This document shows, one piece after another, positions 49,378 through 59,460 of a stretch of DNA of 64,000 bases. A model generated the notes under the pieces. That model was not told where the DNA came from. It worked only from the letters and a program-made list of their open reading frames with translations, and did no database searches. Positions within the stretch are counted from its first letter, which is position 1. Each line of letters begins with the position of its first letter. Both the position numbers and the translations under genes were made by a program. The stretch spans positions 2,217,501 to 2,281,500 of the forward strand of contig NZ_JNLE01000003.1 in the NCBI RefSeq assembly GCF_000702945.1, written 5' to 3'. This DNA comes from Clostridium sp. KNHs205 (GTDB taxonomy: Bacteria; Bacillota; Clostridia; Lachnospirales; Lachnospiraceae).

Positions 49378-49788
49378 ATGAGTAAATTTGATATTTTAAC
49401 AAAATACATACCTTTAATCAAGGCGGATAACATTGGTGAATGGGTGATTGATAAAGAAAACGATGGAACACCAGAGCATCCGATACAGCTGCCTTTTGTG
49501 GGGTATTCCGAAATGGTAAATAATTTCATCCAAGATATTTACATCTTTGAACAAAGCAATAAAGACATGGAGCTTACCCGTTATGGGGATATTCTCAAAG
49601 AGAATGGCCTTGAATGGGGGACGGAATCGATGAAGAAGGCTGATGTTTCAAATTTGAATGCACAGTGTGTGCTTGCACTTATTATGGGTGCTGTTAGAGC
49701 GGAGCGCTTTTGTGATGGTGCATTATTAGATTACTTTAAGACTGGCTGTATATTGAAGTGGCTGGAAAAATTAAACAGTATAAAGTAA
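49378..49788 (+). CDS. DUF6508 family protein
   Basis: A 136-aa protein starting at ATG 49378 (GGAGGAG upstream). It reads as a complete DUF6508-like protein: KFDILTKYIPLIKADNIGEW at the start and CVLALIMGAVRAERFCDGAL near the end, followed by the GCILKWLEKL tail. The family is widespread in Firmicutes, small and probably cytosolic, with no known function. Confidence 0.8.
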   Translation: MSKFDILTKYIPLIKADNIGEWVIDKENDGTPEHPIQLPFVGYSEMVNNFIQDIYIFEQSNKDMELTRYGDILKENGLEWGTESMKKADVSNLNAQCVLALIMGAVRAERFCDGALLDYFKTGCILKWLEKLNSIK

Positions 49789-49860
49789 AGGGCTTTCTCT
49801 CCCTTGGAGGCAACCCGTACGTGAGGGTATTACAGAAGATGAGCTCAGATATTATGCAAA

Positions 49861-49970
49861 GATAACAGAATTTACTTTCTAAAAGAAACCCATCTTATAT
49901 TATTGGTGAGGATAGAGCAGCAAAAAGCCAGGGCAAATATAGCTATAGTTATTGCAAAGGTTTTATACGC
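49861..49970 (+). pseudogene. Scrap resembling the AraC-type gene at 55288
   Basis: The stretch encodes RIYFLKET followed by degenerate sequence; its bases match about 30 positions of the AraC-family gene near 55545-55595 (RIYFLKENPYYIIPEDSAA). It looks like the residue of a second copy of that gene. The match is short. Confidence 0.35.
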
Positions 49971-50903
49971 TTATAAATGGATGAGCTTTCCCCTGAGATT
50001 ATTTGTGAAGGCCAGTTCTCCATCCAAAGTGATTACAACCGCACCCATATTACTAATTCTGTTCACTCTGTGAATAACCGAAGCAGCATCTAATCCAAAC
50101 AATTCTGTAGTACAGATATCGCAGTCCAGTGAGCTGTCAGCAACAACCGTTAAAGAAGCAATATTACTTTCGATGGGGTAGCCTGTTTGGCTGTTAAAGA
50201 TATGGTGGTATTTACTGCCTTCCCGTTCAAGAACCCTCTCATATATTCCTGACGTTACAACGGACTGGTTTCTTATTTTAACAAGTGCTACCGCATTCCC
50301 TCTTGGTAAAAACGGATTTTGTATTCCAACGTTCCACTCGCCACCTTCGGAGGGGGATTCTCCAAACACGAGAACGTTGCCCCCCAGGTCTACCATAGCA
50401 GAGACAGCTCCCTGTTCCTTAAAGAATTCCATTACTTTATCAGCGAAATAACCTTTTGCGATGGCTCCAAGGTCTATCTCCATGCCTTTTTTTAAGAAAT
50501 GGATGGTTTTTTCCTCGTCATTCAATTGTATATTTTCGGGCTTTAAAAGTTCCAATACGTTCCTGATTGCTTCTTTCTCTGGTACCTGTGCCTCTTTAAA
50601 ACCAATTCTCCATAATTTTATTAATGGGCCTATTGCTATATTTAAAAAACTATCTTCAGGTAAACTGTGCTTTTTTCCTGTTTTTATCAGCTCATACAGC
50701 TCCTCGTCCACCTTCTGCGGGGACATTGCAGCTGTTTTCTTTAGCAGGGCAAGCTGTGAGTTGTCACTGTTGGCGCTAAAGACTTCATTATAATGAAGCA
50801 GCATGTCCTCAGCCTTTTTTGCCAGACCTTCGGCATCGCTTCCTTTGATATAGAGGGAGATTTTGGTTCCCATAAGATAGATAATCTTCGTATACTCCGT
50901 CAT
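49971..50903 (-). CDS. apbE: FAD:protein FMN transferase (ApbE family)
   Basis: A 310-aa flavinyltransferase. Family motifs are GTKISLY near the N-terminus, MEIDLGAIAKGYFADK (about residues 140-155), DLGGNVLVFG, SGIYER, HHIFNSQTGYP and the metal-binding D.CDICTTEL. ApbE links FMN covalently to a Ser or Thr of FMN-binding domains. No signal peptide is visible, so it acts in the cytosol. The FMN-binding target is probably the flavoprotein at 52805, which carries SGAS. It overlaps the LysR gene by 4 bases, forming an operon on the minus strand. Confidence 0.93.
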   Translation of the reverse strand: MTEYTKIIYLMGTKISLYIKGSDAEGLAKKAEDMLLHYNEVFSANSDNSQLALLKKTAAMSPQKVDEELYELIKTGKKHSLPEDSFLNIAIGPLIKLWRIGFKEAQVPEKEAIRNVLELLKPENIQLNDEEKTIHFLKKGMEIDLGAIAKGYFADKVMEFFKEQGAVSAMVDLGGNVLVFGESPSEGGEWNVGIQNPFLPRGNAVALVKIRNQSVVTSGIYERVLEREGSKYHHIFNSQTGYPIESNIASLTVVADSSLDCDICTTELFGLDAASVIHRVNRISNMGAVVITLDGELAFTNNLRGKLIHL

Positions 50904-51844
50904 TTTCTTTCTCCTATATTGGAATGGTTCTGTCCATGAATTAAAAAGGCATTTAGCAGATCATTGTCAATGCTGGACAGGGTTCTCTCGCTTAGATAGG
51001 CAATAAAATAATCTAAGCTTATTTCATCAATGGGAATGGGATAGATATTATATTCAGAAGGGCTCTCCTTAACATAGATGCTTTCGGGGATAATCGTCAG
51101 TCCCATATTGCTTGCTGACAGCTTAAGTGCAGTATTGATTTCCGTGCTTTCCATTATGATATCGGGCTCCACCTTATAAATATTTAGTAGATGATCGATC
51201 TGTTTTCGGATAGCGGAACCCTTGGAAGTCAGGATCAGCTTTTGACATAAGAGTTCACTTATGTCTATCGTACCTTCAGGGATAACTGCTACCTCTGTCT
51301 GATATAGCCTACAGCAGCGGGGAATCACAGCCCGGTATCGGTGCCTCCCCCAGCTAACAGAATTTAAGTTCGGCGAAATGAATCTTGAATCTTGTCCTAT
51401 CCAGAAATCCAATTCATTGTTTTGCGTGAGTCTCTCGCTTTTCTCTGGTAAAATCTCTGCAAGCTCGATTCTGCAGTTTGGATGCATGCCCAGAAACTCA
51501 GGTAAAAAAAGTGGTAAAAGGTAGGTACCAAGGCTTGGAAGTACGCCTATCCATATAACCGTTCTATCACGATCTGATATATCTGCTATTTCACGAACCA
51601 GCTTAGCGTAGTTATTTTCTAATGAAGTCAAATATTGATAATAGATCTTTCCTTGCTCGGTTAATCGATAAGGCAGCTTATTACGGGTAATCAGTTCGCA
51701 GTTTAACTGACTTTCCACCCTCTTTATAACCTGTGTCAGATAAGGCTGAGAAATATATAGTGATTTAGCGGCCTTACTATAATTGCTGTATTTTAAAATG
51801 GCATCAATATAATATAGGATATCTTGAGAGTCGGTTTTTGACAT
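50900..51844 (-). CDS. LysR-family transcriptional regulator
   Basis: A 314-aa LysR protein with helix-turn-helix YSKAAKSLYISQPYLTQVIKR near the N-terminus and an effector-binding domain (VIWIGVLPSLGTYLLP). It is transcribed divergently from the flavoprotein operon at 52191 and co-transcribed with apbE. It very probably controls both, coordinating the flavoprotein with its flavinylating enzyme. Confidence 0.92.
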   Translation of the reverse strand: MSKTDSQDILYYIDAILKYSNYSKAAKSLYISQPYLTQVIKRVESQLNCELITRNKLPYRLTEQGKIYYQYLTSLENNYAKLVREIADISDRDRTVIWIGVLPSLGTYLLPLFLPEFLGMHPNCRIELAEILPEKSERLTQNNELDFWIGQDSRFISPNLNSVSWGRHRYRAVIPRCCRLYQTEVAVIPEGTIDISELLCQKLILTSKGSAIRKQIDHLLNIYKVEPDIIMESTEINTALKLSASNMGLTIIPESIYVKESPSEYNIYPIPIDEISLDYFIAYLSERTLSSIDNDLLNAFLIHGQNHSNIGERK

Positions 51845-51873
51845 TTCATTCCTTCCTTCTGTAATTTTAGTTA

Positions 51874-52050
51874 AGGTGTGTCAGAAAACTCATTGTACCG
51901 TTCTGAATGTCCCACTTTGCGGTATTCTGCGTTGCAATTTAGGAAACGTAACACCATTGCATACCCTAAATCGCGCCTTTAAGTTTTTTGCAATTTGCCT
52001 CCCACAAAGTGGAACCTCCAGCCCGGCACAAGCAGTTTTGAAACACACTC
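51874..52050. mobile_element. MITE-like element with TA flanks
   Basis: A 177-bp segment bounded by TA on both sides. Its ends GTGTGTCAGAAAACT and (reverse complement of the right end) GTGTGTTTCAAAACT match at 12 of 15 positions, and nested inverted repeats (CCACTTTG/CAAAGTGG) let the whole element fold. It has no ORF. TA target duplication suggests mariner/IS630-type mobilisation. It lies in the divergent promoter region of LysR and the FMN-reductase operon. Confidence 0.6.
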
Positions 52051-52190
52051 TAGTCTGGTTTTTTGATTATAACAAAGTTGTTATCAATCTTCAATGAATA
52101 ACTATTAGATAATATAAGTATAGTATGTTAAAATAATGTCAAACACATGATCATAGTTGTAGAAGCTTAATATACAGGAAGGAGATTATT

Positions 52191-52808
52191 ATGAAATATT
52201 TAGCAATCGTAGGCACTAATTCAGAGGTGTCAACGAATCGTATGCTGCTTCAGTTTATACAAAAGCACTTTTCCAATGAGGCAGAGATAGAAGTATATGA
52301 AATTAAGGAGCTGCCTGCCTTTATGGAGCCTGAGGATTCCGAGGTTCCAGATAAGGTAGCGGAGTTATCTGATAAAATTTTGAAAGCCGATGGTGTTATT
52401 ATAGCAACGCCAGAGTACGACCATGCAATACCTGCAGTTTTAAAGAGCGCTCTGGAATGGATCAGCTACACGAGTCAGGCACTTACGGATAAGCCTGTTT
52501 TAATCGTGGGAGCATCTCATGGTACTCTTGGTTCCTCAAGAGCACAGGCGCATCTTAGGCAAATTCTTGATTCCCCGGAGCTTGCTGCCAGAATTATGCC
52601 AAGCAGTGAATTCCTTTTAGGCAAATCCCAGAGTGCGTTTGATAGTTCCGGAAATCTCATCTATCCAGATAAGGTGTCAGAGCTTGATGAAATTTTCAGA
52701 GAGTTTGTTCTGTTTACGGATATCACATCAAAACTTCTCAAAGAGAAAGGTTTGAATAAAAAAGTAAAAAAATATACTTGGCAAGAGCAGGAGGATAAAT
52801 TACAATGA
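52191..52808 (+). CDS. NADPH-dependent FMN reductase-family protein
   Basis: A 205-aa flavodoxin-fold protein. The start [20 protein letters not shown], the central [18 protein letters not shown] and the [14 protein letters not shown] region are those of NADPH:FMN/azo-reductase-like flavoproteins. AGGAAGGAGA precedes the ATG. It overlaps by 4 bases the next gene, whose N-terminal domain is a close paralogue, so the pair may supply reduced flavin or form a mixed complex. Confidence 0.9.
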   Translation: MKYLAIVGTNSEVSTNRMLLQFIQKHFSNEAEIEVYEIKELPAFMEPEDSEVPDKVAELSDKILKADGVIIATPEYDHAIPAVLKSALEWISYTSQALTDKPVLIVGASHGTLGSSRAQAHLRQILDSPELAARIMPSSEFLLGKSQSAFDSSGNLIYPDKVSELDEIFREFVLFTDITSKLLKEKGLNKKVKKYTWQEQEDKLQ

Positions 52809-55228
52809 AATTTATAGCTATTGTTGGAACAAATGCAAAACAATCATATAATCGTAAGCTCCTTCAATTTATGAAAAAACACTTTGAATCAAAGGTAGAA
52901 ATAGAACTCCTTGAGATTAAAGATGTTCCGATGTTTAATCAATCAGATAATCAGTCCTACGGTGAAGTAATACAGATGTTCAATGATAAGATTATTGCCT
53001 GTGATGGTGTTATTATGGCTACTCCCGAATATAATCATTCCATTCCATCGGGACTTAAAAGCCTGATTGAATGGTTAAGCTTTGATCTACATCCACTGGC
53101 TGGCAAACCGGTCATGATCGTTGGTGCTTCCCTTGGAACACAGGGTTCCTCTCGTGCGCAGCTGCATCTTCGTCAGATTCTGGATGCACCAGGTGTGGAT
53201 GCCAATGTAATGCCGGGATATGAGTTTTTACTTGGCAGGGCAAATACTGCCTTTGATGATGCCGGTAACCTGAACAATGAAGGAACGGTAGATTTCCTGG
53301 AGATATGCTTTTTACGCTTTCTGCGTTTTGCTAAAATTGCTAATCAGCTTAATGAGGAAGAGGAGTTTTCCTTTAAGCCGGGGGAATATGACGTAAATGC
53401 AATTGGTCACAGCGGAAATCTTCCAATGAAGGTATCTTTTAGTGAAAAACGAATCGAAAGTATTAAGATAGACACCAAAGGTGAAACAGAAGGAATTGCT
53501 GATGTGGTGTTTGTAAGAATTCCAGATAAAATTATTGAAGGACAGACTTTAAATGTGGACGCGCTCTCAGGTGCATCTGAAACCAGTAATGGTGTCATCG
53601 ACGGTGTAGCTAAAGCCGTGAAGCTTGCAGGGGTTAATCCTGATATCCTTAAGAGACGGCCAAAGCCAGCCAGCAGCCGAATCCGGGAAGACGAAGAATA
53701 TACCTGTGATGTAGTCGTGGTAGGCGGTGGCGGCGCTGGACTAAGTGCAGCAGCTACGGTGCTGCAGAATGGCTGCAGTGCAATTGTTCTTGAGAAATAT
53801 CCGGCAGTGGGAGGAAATACCATACGTTCCGGCGGTCCTGTTAATGCAGCAGATCCGAAGTGGCAGATGGGGTTTGAGGAGAATCCGGGAGAAAGACATA
53901 CTATTGAAGCACTATTAAGTACAGATGAAAGAGAGATTCACTCAGAATATCTGGAGGATTTCCGAGCATTGAAAGAAGAATTCGCTGCCTACCAGAATAA
54001 GTTTGGAGCACAAAAGGGGCATCTATTTGACTCACCGCTCCTTCACAGAATACAGACATATTTTGGTGGAAAACGAACGGATTTAAATGGCAGCACCATA
54101 TACGGACAGTATGACCTGGTAAAAATCCTGACGGACAGAGCCTTAGAGAGTGTAAATTGGCTGGAGGAAATAGGCGTTGAGTATGATAAGAGCATCGTAT
54201 TTGCTCCCGTTGGCGCACTCTGGCGTCGGGGTCATAAGCCTGTGAAAAGCTATGGTACTGCGTTTATCCTTGCTCTTACCAAATATGTAGAGGAACACGC
54301 AGGAAAGATTATCACGGACAGTCCGGCAAAGGAATTTATCATAGAAAAGGGTGAAATAAAAGGAGTAATAGCAACAGGGGTCAATGGACAGAAGATAACA
54401 GTACACGCAAAGGCAGTTATTCTTGCAAGCGGTGGCTTTGGCGCAAATACAAAGATGCTGAAAGAATATAACACCTATTGGAGTCACATTGATGATGATA
54501 TAAGGACAACGAATTCCTATGCCATGACTGGTGATGGAATACAGCTTGGTAAAACGGTAGGAGCAGCACTGACTGGAATGGGATTTACTCAGATGATGCC
54601 TGTAGCTGATCCTGAGACCGGTGAGCTATTCAGTGGACTTCAGGTACCACCTGAAAATTTCGTAATCGTCAATAGAGAAGGAAAACGATTTATCAATGAA
54701 TTTTCCGGAAGAGATGTTTTAACAAAAGCTGCAATTGATCAGGGCGGTTTGTTCTACTTAATTGCTGATGATGAGATAAAGAAAACCGCAGCCAATACGA
54801 GCCAGGAGAAAATAGACCATCAGGTAGAGGCAGGTACCTTATTCAGAGCGGATACCCTGGAAGAGTTGGCAGTTAAAGTCGGTATGGACCCTGCAATCCT
54901 TAAAGCTACTGTTGAGAAATATAATTCCTATGTGGATCAGGGCTTTGATCCTGAATTCCATAAGGATACCTTTAGCTTAAAGGTGGAGAAAGCACCCTTC
55001 TATGCGACACCCAGAAAGCCAGCCGTTCATCATACCATGGGAGGACTGAAAATAGATACCAATGCCTGCGTATTAGACGAAAACGGTCAGCCTATCAAAA
55101 ATCTTTATGCAGCCGGAGAAGTTGCAGGAGGTATCCATGCAGGTAATCGCCTAGGTGGCAATGCTTTAACTGATATATTTACCTTCGGACGAATTGCAGG
55201 TAAAACTGCCGTTAATAACATCAAATAA
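52805..55228 (+). CDS. Three-domain flavoprotein: FMN reductase, FMN-binding, fumarate-reductase-like
   Basis: An 807-aa cytosolic enzyme. Residues 1-180 are an NADPH:FMN-reductase-like domain ([18 protein letters not shown]). Residues about 195-275 are an FMN-binding domain with [12 protein letters not shown], the ApbE attachment motif. From about 300 to the end is a flavocytochrome-c-type FAD domain ([34 protein letters not shown], and HTMGGLKID with [13 protein letters not shown] at the end). This layout matches cytosolic NADH:fumarate or acrylate reductases. It probably passes hydride from NAD(P)H to an unsaturated acid as an anaerobic electron sink. The substrate is not certain. Confidence 0.93.
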   Translation: MKFIAIVGTNAKQSYNRKLLQFMKKHFESKVEIELLEIKDVPMFNQSDNQSYGEVIQMFNDKIIACDGVIMATPEYNHSIPSGLKSLIEWLSFDLHPLAGKPVMIVGASLGTQGSSRAQLHLRQILDAPGVDANVMPGYEFLLGRANTAFDDAGNLNNEGTVDFLEICFLRFLRFAKIANQLNEEEEFSFKPGEYDVNAIGHSGNLPMKVSFSEKRIESIKIDTKGETEGIADVVFVRIPDKIIEGQTLNVDALSGASETSNGVIDGVAKAVKLAGVNPDILKRRPKPASSRIREDEEYTCDVVVVGGGGAGLSAAATVLQNGCSAIVLEKYPAVGGNTIRSGGPVNAADPKWQMGFEENPGERHTIEALLSTDEREIHSEYLEDFRALKEEFAAYQNKFGAQKGHLFDSPLLHRIQTYFGGKRTDLNGSTIYGQYDLVKILTDRALESVNWLEEIGVEYDKSIVFAPVGALWRRGHKPVKSYGTAFILALTKYVEEHAGKIITDSPAKEFIIEKGEIKGVIATGVNGQKITVHAKAVILASGGFGANTKMLKEYNTYWSHIDDDIRTTNSYAMTGDGIQLGKTVGAALTGMGFTQMMPVADPETGELFSGLQVPPENFVIVNREGKRFINEFSGRDVLTKAAIDQGGLFYLIADDEIKKTAANTSQEKIDHQVEAGTLFRADTLEELAVKVGMDPAILKATVEKYNSYVDQGFDPEFHKDTFSLKVEKAPFYATPRKPAVHHTMGGLKIDTNACVLDENGQPIKNLYAAGEVAGGIHAGNRLGGNALTDIFTFGRIAGKTAVNNIK

Positions 55229-55287
55229 CTCTGAGTCACGCATTGGCTTTCAATGTAATTTATAGTATAAGAGCAAAGGTGATGCAA

Positions 55288-56046
55288 ATGAATGATATTT
55301 TTATGTGTGGACAACATTATGGTGCTATAACAAATTGCATTGAAGCAGATTTGCATAGGCATTGGCTGCTGCAGGTATTTATCAGCGCGGAGGAAAATCT
55401 TATAATTAACGTTGAGGGACAAAGAATAAGTTGCCGGGCCATAGCTGTTAATATGAATACAAAACATGAGTTCTATTCCGGCAACTCAATTCATTTTACA
55501 ATGTTAGTGGATCCAACAACCCAATTGGGACGAACTTTAAGAATTTACTTTCTAAAAGAAAACCCATATTATATAATTCCTGAGGATAGTGCAGCCGAAC
55601 TTCAAAGATATCTGTTAAATGTAATTCATAATGGGGAAAGCCATAACTATTCGGTGCTGATAGAAAATATTATTCGTTCTTTTGATAAATATCCGCCGGT
55701 GAAATATGATCAAAGAATAGAGCTGCTATTAAGGCGGATAGATGCTTGTGATTGCGAGGAGGCACTGCACCTGGTGAACTACCTTGCGAAAGAAATGTCT
55801 TTATCGGAAAGCCGGCTCTCACATCTTTTCAAGAAAGAAACCGGAATTTCCTTGAAAAGTTATATTGTTCTTCATAAGCTGCAAAGAGTATACCAAAGGA
55901 TATTTAATGGCGAAAGTATAACCCAGGCAGCAATAGCATCAGGATTCGATTCCTCCTCACATTTTGCTGCTTTTAATAAAAAAATGACTGGAATGTCAGC
56001 AAGGGATATTATCACAGATAGCAGATTTTTGAAAGTAAGCCTATAG
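55288..56046 (+). CDS. AraC-family transcriptional regulator
   Basis: A 252-aa regulator. ATG 55288 with AAAGG 8 bases upstream is preferred over TTG 55243. The first half is a cupin-like sensor region (HRHWLLQVFIS). The C-terminal AraC helix-turn-helix pair is MSLSESRLSHLFKKETGISL and ITQAAIASGFDSSSHFAAFN. It lies just downstream of the flavoprotein gene and may regulate it or the following transglutaminase gene. Confidence 0.88.
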   Translation: MNDIFMCGQHYGAITNCIEADLHRHWLLQVFISAEENLIINVEGQRISCRAIAVNMNTKHEFYSGNSIHFTMLVDPTTQLGRTLRIYFLKENPYYIIPEDSAAELQRYLLNVIHNGESHNYSVLIENIIRSFDKYPPVKYDQRIELLLRRIDACDCEEALHLVNYLAKEMSLSESRLSHLFKKETGISLKSYIVLHKLQRVYQRIFNGESITQAAIASGFDSSSHFAAFNKKMTGMSARDIITDSRFLKVSL

Positions 56047-56095
56047 ATATCTTTGTATAATATGACTATCAAAAGATATACAAGGAGGTCATGTT

Positions 56096-56794
56096 ATGAA
56101 AGAATATCTACAGGCAACACCTATGCTGGATTATGATAGTAGTGGGATACAGCAGTTAGTGAAGGGCAGGAAATGGAAGGATAAAGATGAGTTTCAAAAA
56201 ATACTTGAGATATATAATTTTGTTAGAGATGAAATAAAATTCGGCTATAATGTTGATGATATCATAAAAGCAAGTGAAGTTTTAGAAGATGGTTATGGGC
56301 AGTGTAATACAAAAGGTACTTTATTTATGGCTCTGCTTAGAGCAGTTGGCATCCCATGCCGAATTCATGGGTTTACGATTGATAAAACTCTCCAGAAAGG
56401 CGCTATGACAGGAATTATATATAGCCTGGCTCCTCAAAATATTGTGCATAGCTGGGTGGAAATATTTTTTGAGGAAAAATGGTTAAATATCGAGGGGTTC
56501 ATACTTGATGTTCCCTATTTAAATAAACTCCAGGAAAAGTTTTCAGAGTGTAATGGAAGCTTCTGTGGTTACGGTGTAGCAACCAATGATTTTAAAAAAC
56601 CGCAAATTGACTGGAATAGAAATAATACTTATATACAAAAAGAAGGGATAAATCAGGATTTTGGTATATTTAACTCACCGGATGAATTCTTTAGAAAACA
56701 TAGTCAGGAATTTTCACCCTTAAAGAAATGGATATATCAGAATATTGCCAGAAAACTTATGAATCGAAATGTATCTGGAATAAGGGAAAGATAA
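56096..56794 (+). CDS. Transglutaminase-like cysteine protease-fold protein
   Basis: A 232-aa protein with the transglutaminase-like core: the Cys in GYGQCNTKGTLFMALLRAVG (about residue 73), the His in VHSWVEIFFE and the acidic residue in WLNIEGF. The family includes proteases and amidases of unknown targets. CAAGGAGGTC lies before the ATG. There is no signal peptide, so it is probably cytosolic. It is a single gene. Confidence 0.82.
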   Translation: MKEYLQATPMLDYDSSGIQQLVKGRKWKDKDEFQKILEIYNFVRDEIKFGYNVDDIIKASEVLEDGYGQCNTKGTLFMALLRAVGIPCRIHGFTIDKTLQKGAMTGIIYSLAPQNIVHSWVEIFFEEKWLNIEGFILDVPYLNKLQEKFSECNGSFCGYGVATNDFKKPQIDWNRNNTYIQKEGINQDFGIFNSPDEFFRKHSQEFSPLKKWIYQNIARKLMNRNVSGIRER

Positions 56795-57007
56795 TAGGAT
56801 AGAAATTATCGGGGTTATGGTCAACGGGGAAGAGCTTTTTCAATACAGTGATAAAGACGAAGATAAAAATCGTGGAAAATAAAGATGTTTTTTGATTCCA
56901 AAATAGAAGATATTAAGGTTGTAGTCACTGGAAACGTTAAGGTATGGGACGTTGGCATCGCAGAAATATAGCATTGGTGGGAGTAAAATATTTGTTGGAG
57001 GTGTGTT

Positions 57008-57772
57008 ATGGATTTTAGAACTATTTTTGAGCAAGTGCCGGAACAATTTGACAAATGGAGGCCTCGATATTGTGATGAACTTTTTACTGACCTTATTGAA
57101 TATGCAAATCTCGATTCAAATAGTGAAGTGCTTGAGGTTGGACCTGGTACAGGTCAAGCTACCGAACCTATCTTAAAAACAGGATGTTCTTATAAGGGGA
57201 TTGAATTGGGGGAGTCCTTTAGTGAGATAATGAAAGATAAATACAACTCCTATAAAAATTTTAATATTATCAATGCTGACTTTGAAACATATCCTTTTGA
57301 AAGTGAGCAATTTGATTTAGTATATTCGGCAGCAGCTTTTCAATGGATACCGGAACGAATAGGTTACCCAAAAGCGTTTGACATACTAAAAGGTGGTGGA
57401 GCCTTTGCTATGTTTATGATGCGACCAGATATACGGCCAGGCGGAGGATATACTGATGAACCGCTATTCTCCCAAATCCAGGAGGTATATGCTAAGTATT
57501 TTCGCCCAGAAACAGAATATAAGTGCAGCTTGGATTATGATGCTCGTGACCAGTATGGCTTTGTTAATCTTGAGCGCCGCGAATACCTCAAAACAAGAGA
57601 ATATAATGCCGATGACTATGTTTCGCTCATTGGAACACACTGTGACCATATAACACTTAAAGAACCAGATAAAAAATATTTTTATGAGGGGATAAGAAAA
57701 GTCATTCTTGATGCTGGTGACAAGATAACTCTTTATGATAAAATAACAATGTATTTGGCTAAAAAACCATAG
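57008..57772 (+). CDS. Class I SAM-dependent methyltransferase
   Basis: A 254-aa small-molecule methyltransferase. It begins DFRTIFEQVPEQFDKWRPRY, a common start of Methyltransf_11-type proteins, with motif I VLEVGPGTGQATEPIL and later DLVYSAAAFQWI (motif IV). TTGGAGGTG precedes the ATG. It stands alone and shows no special resemblance to the cluster methyltransferases. The substrate is unknown. Confidence 0.88.
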   Translation: MDFRTIFEQVPEQFDKWRPRYCDELFTDLIEYANLDSNSEVLEVGPGTGQATEPILKTGCSYKGIELGESFSEIMKDKYNSYKNFNIINADFETYPFESEQFDLVYSAAAFQWIPERIGYPKAFDILKGGGAFAMFMMRPDIRPGGGYTDEPLFSQIQEVYAKYFRPETEYKCSLDYDARDQYGFVNLERREYLKTREYNADDYVSLIGTHCDHITLKEPDKKYFYEGIRKVILDAGDKITLYDKITMYLAKKP

Positions 57773-57913
57773 CACTGAATAATATAAGCATAAATTCAGA
57801 AAAATGAGGATTTCAGAGAGAATATTATGTGATATTAATGTAGAACATTATCATTGACAAATGAATATTAGTTAGTTGTATAATGAGATAAAAATGATGT
57901 GAGGTGCTTATTT

Positions 57914-58090
57914 ATGAACTTATATAAGTGTGGTGTATGTAACACAGAAATACCATTCATTAGTTTAAAATGTCCTGAATGTGGAAAATATCGCCTTATA
58001 AAAAGAAAGCCAACTAAAACAGGCTGGATAATAACAGTAGCAATATTCATTGTGATAATCGTAGCATATATTACAGATATTTTAATTTAA
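57914..58090 (+). CDS. Small zinc-ribbon membrane protein
   Basis: A 58-aa protein starting at ATG 57914 (GAGGTG 8 bases upstream). It has a zinc ribbon (CGVCNTEIPFISLKCPECGK) and one C-terminal transmembrane helix (GWIITVAIFIVIIVAYI). Such small proteins are common in clostridia; the zinc ribbon would face the cytosol. The function is unknown. Confidence 0.7.
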   Translation: MNLYKCGVCNTEIPFISLKCPECGKYRLIKRKPTKTGWIITVAIFIVIIVAYITDILI

Positions 58091-58144
58091 CGTTAATTTA
58101 ATGATATTTGTGTCACTATATATCTAGTGGTTTGAAACAAGACA

Positions 58145-58190
58145 AAGGGCAAAAAAGGGCCGAAAAAGTCCCTTTTTAGTCCTTTTTTTT
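58145..58190 (+). terminator. Terminator-like hairpin with T runs
   Basis: AAAAAGGG (58152-58159) pairs with CCCTTTTT (58170-58177), followed by a further long T run at 58183-58190. Alternative pairings with the flanking AAAGGGC are possible. Confidence 0.6.
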
Positions 58191-58371
58191 AGCCCGTTTT
58201 ATTAATGATATTCTTTTTATTTATTTATTTTATTACGTGTTTTATTACTATTCACAGCAACCCTAAAAAAGGGAAAAAAGTTCTATAGTTCATATTGACA
58301 TATAAAACTATCTGCGCTAAACTATAATTGTTTTAAACGCGTTTAATAAATACCCATAGGAGAAATACACA

Positions 58372-58932
58372 ATGCAATTAGAGGATGTAAAGGATTCATT
58401 AATTCAAGCTACAGTAAAGTTGTTGTCTAATAATAAAAATTCAAGAAAAATTACAGCTCGGCAAATTGCAAATGAAGCGGGTGTAAATTTGGCTATGATA
58501 AATTATTACTTCAGTTCTAAGGATGCACTTGTAAATCTTGCTGTAAGCCAGATTATGTCAGAGCGGGCCGAAGAGCTAAAAGTGATCAGGAACAGCAAAA
58601 TTACCCCCCGACAGAGGCTAAAAGAGTTTCTAATTACAATGTCCGACATGACAATGGACTATGCCGTACTTACAAAACCCACGGTTCCCTATGTACTTTT
58701 GGAAGGAGAGATAGAACTGCCATACGACATTCTTCCAATGGTAAAAGAGTGCTTCGGAGATAAACGATCCGAAACGGAGTGCAGAATTATAGCTTATCAG
58801 CTCATATCTTTTTCACAGCTTATATTTTATCGTTCTATTGATTTTTTGAAATATACTGGAGTTGATATCAATGATAAAGAGCAGAGGGATGCGTTGTTTC
58901 AAACTATTCTAGATTTGTTTTTAAATGATTAA
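58372..58932 (+). CDS. TetR-family transcriptional regulator
   Basis: A 186-aa regulator with helix-turn-helix ITARQIANEAGVNLAMINYYFSSKDAL (about residues 27-53). It is related in this region to the TetR at 62474 (GVNVSAINYYFRTKEEM). A small membrane protein gene follows 20 bases later and is probably co-transcribed and controlled by it. An AAACGCGTTT palindrome near 58335-58344 could be an operator. Confidence 0.9.
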   Translation: MQLEDVKDSLIQATVKLLSNNKNSRKITARQIANEAGVNLAMINYYFSSKDALVNLAVSQIMSERAEELKVIRNSKITPRQRLKEFLITMSDMTMDYAVLTKPTVPYVLLEGEIELPYDILPMVKECFGDKRSETECRIIAYQLISFSQLIFYRSIDFLKYTGVDINDKEQRDALFQTILDLFLND

Positions 58933-58952
58933 GTTCAAGGAGGCATATTATA

Positions 58953-59129
58953 ATGAAACTTTTAGGAATCATATCTATTGTTGCAATCGCCTGTACGTTA
59001 CTTTGCGGTCTTTGGATGAAATTCGGACCAGGAGAAAAGGACGTTAATTTTCATGTAGTACTATCTGTTGGAACTATATTGTTATGTCTGGTTACAATCA
59101 TCCTGTATATGAATAAGTTGAAAGTATAG
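58953..59129 (+). CDS. Small two-helix membrane protein
   Basis: A 58-aa protein with CAAGGAGGC before the ATG. Two hydrophobic segments (LLGIISIVAIACTLLCGLW and VVLSVGTILLCLVTIILYM) surround a short charged loop (GPGEKDVN). It follows the TetR gene at 20 bases. No family is recognised; an inner-membrane accessory or stress protein is possible. Confidence 0.65.
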   Translation: MKLLGIISIVAIACTLLCGLWMKFGPGEKDVNFHVVLSVGTILLCLVTIILYMNKLKV

Positions 59130-59460
59130 TTCATTAATGCCTATATAACAAAAATCGCTAGATTGAGTTGTTGAATTAAAATGTAAGAAAAGTATTTATT
59201 AGCTAAGGAATCTGTAAGGTGTAGGATTCAAATAGAAGTAAGTTCGTCATATTACGGTTTTATATTATATTGTGTCTTAATAAATGTAGACATTTTATTA
59301 TCTTGAATAATGATATAGAGAATGTCTGTTTAGATACAGAATATTGTGAAAAAATCTTGTCTTTTTTAGAAAATAAGATAGTGGGTAAAACTCGATAATA
59401 TATCTGAAACATTTAGAATAGGTGTCCATTATCCAGTATCCGAAGGGAAGGTGGATTATC
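59130..59460. other. Intergenic, nothing firmly assignable
   Basis: AT-rich sequence without an ORF. A weak dyad AGACATT (59288-59294) / AATGTCT (59321-59327) may be an operator or RNA stem ahead of the hydrolase gene. Confidence 0.3.
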
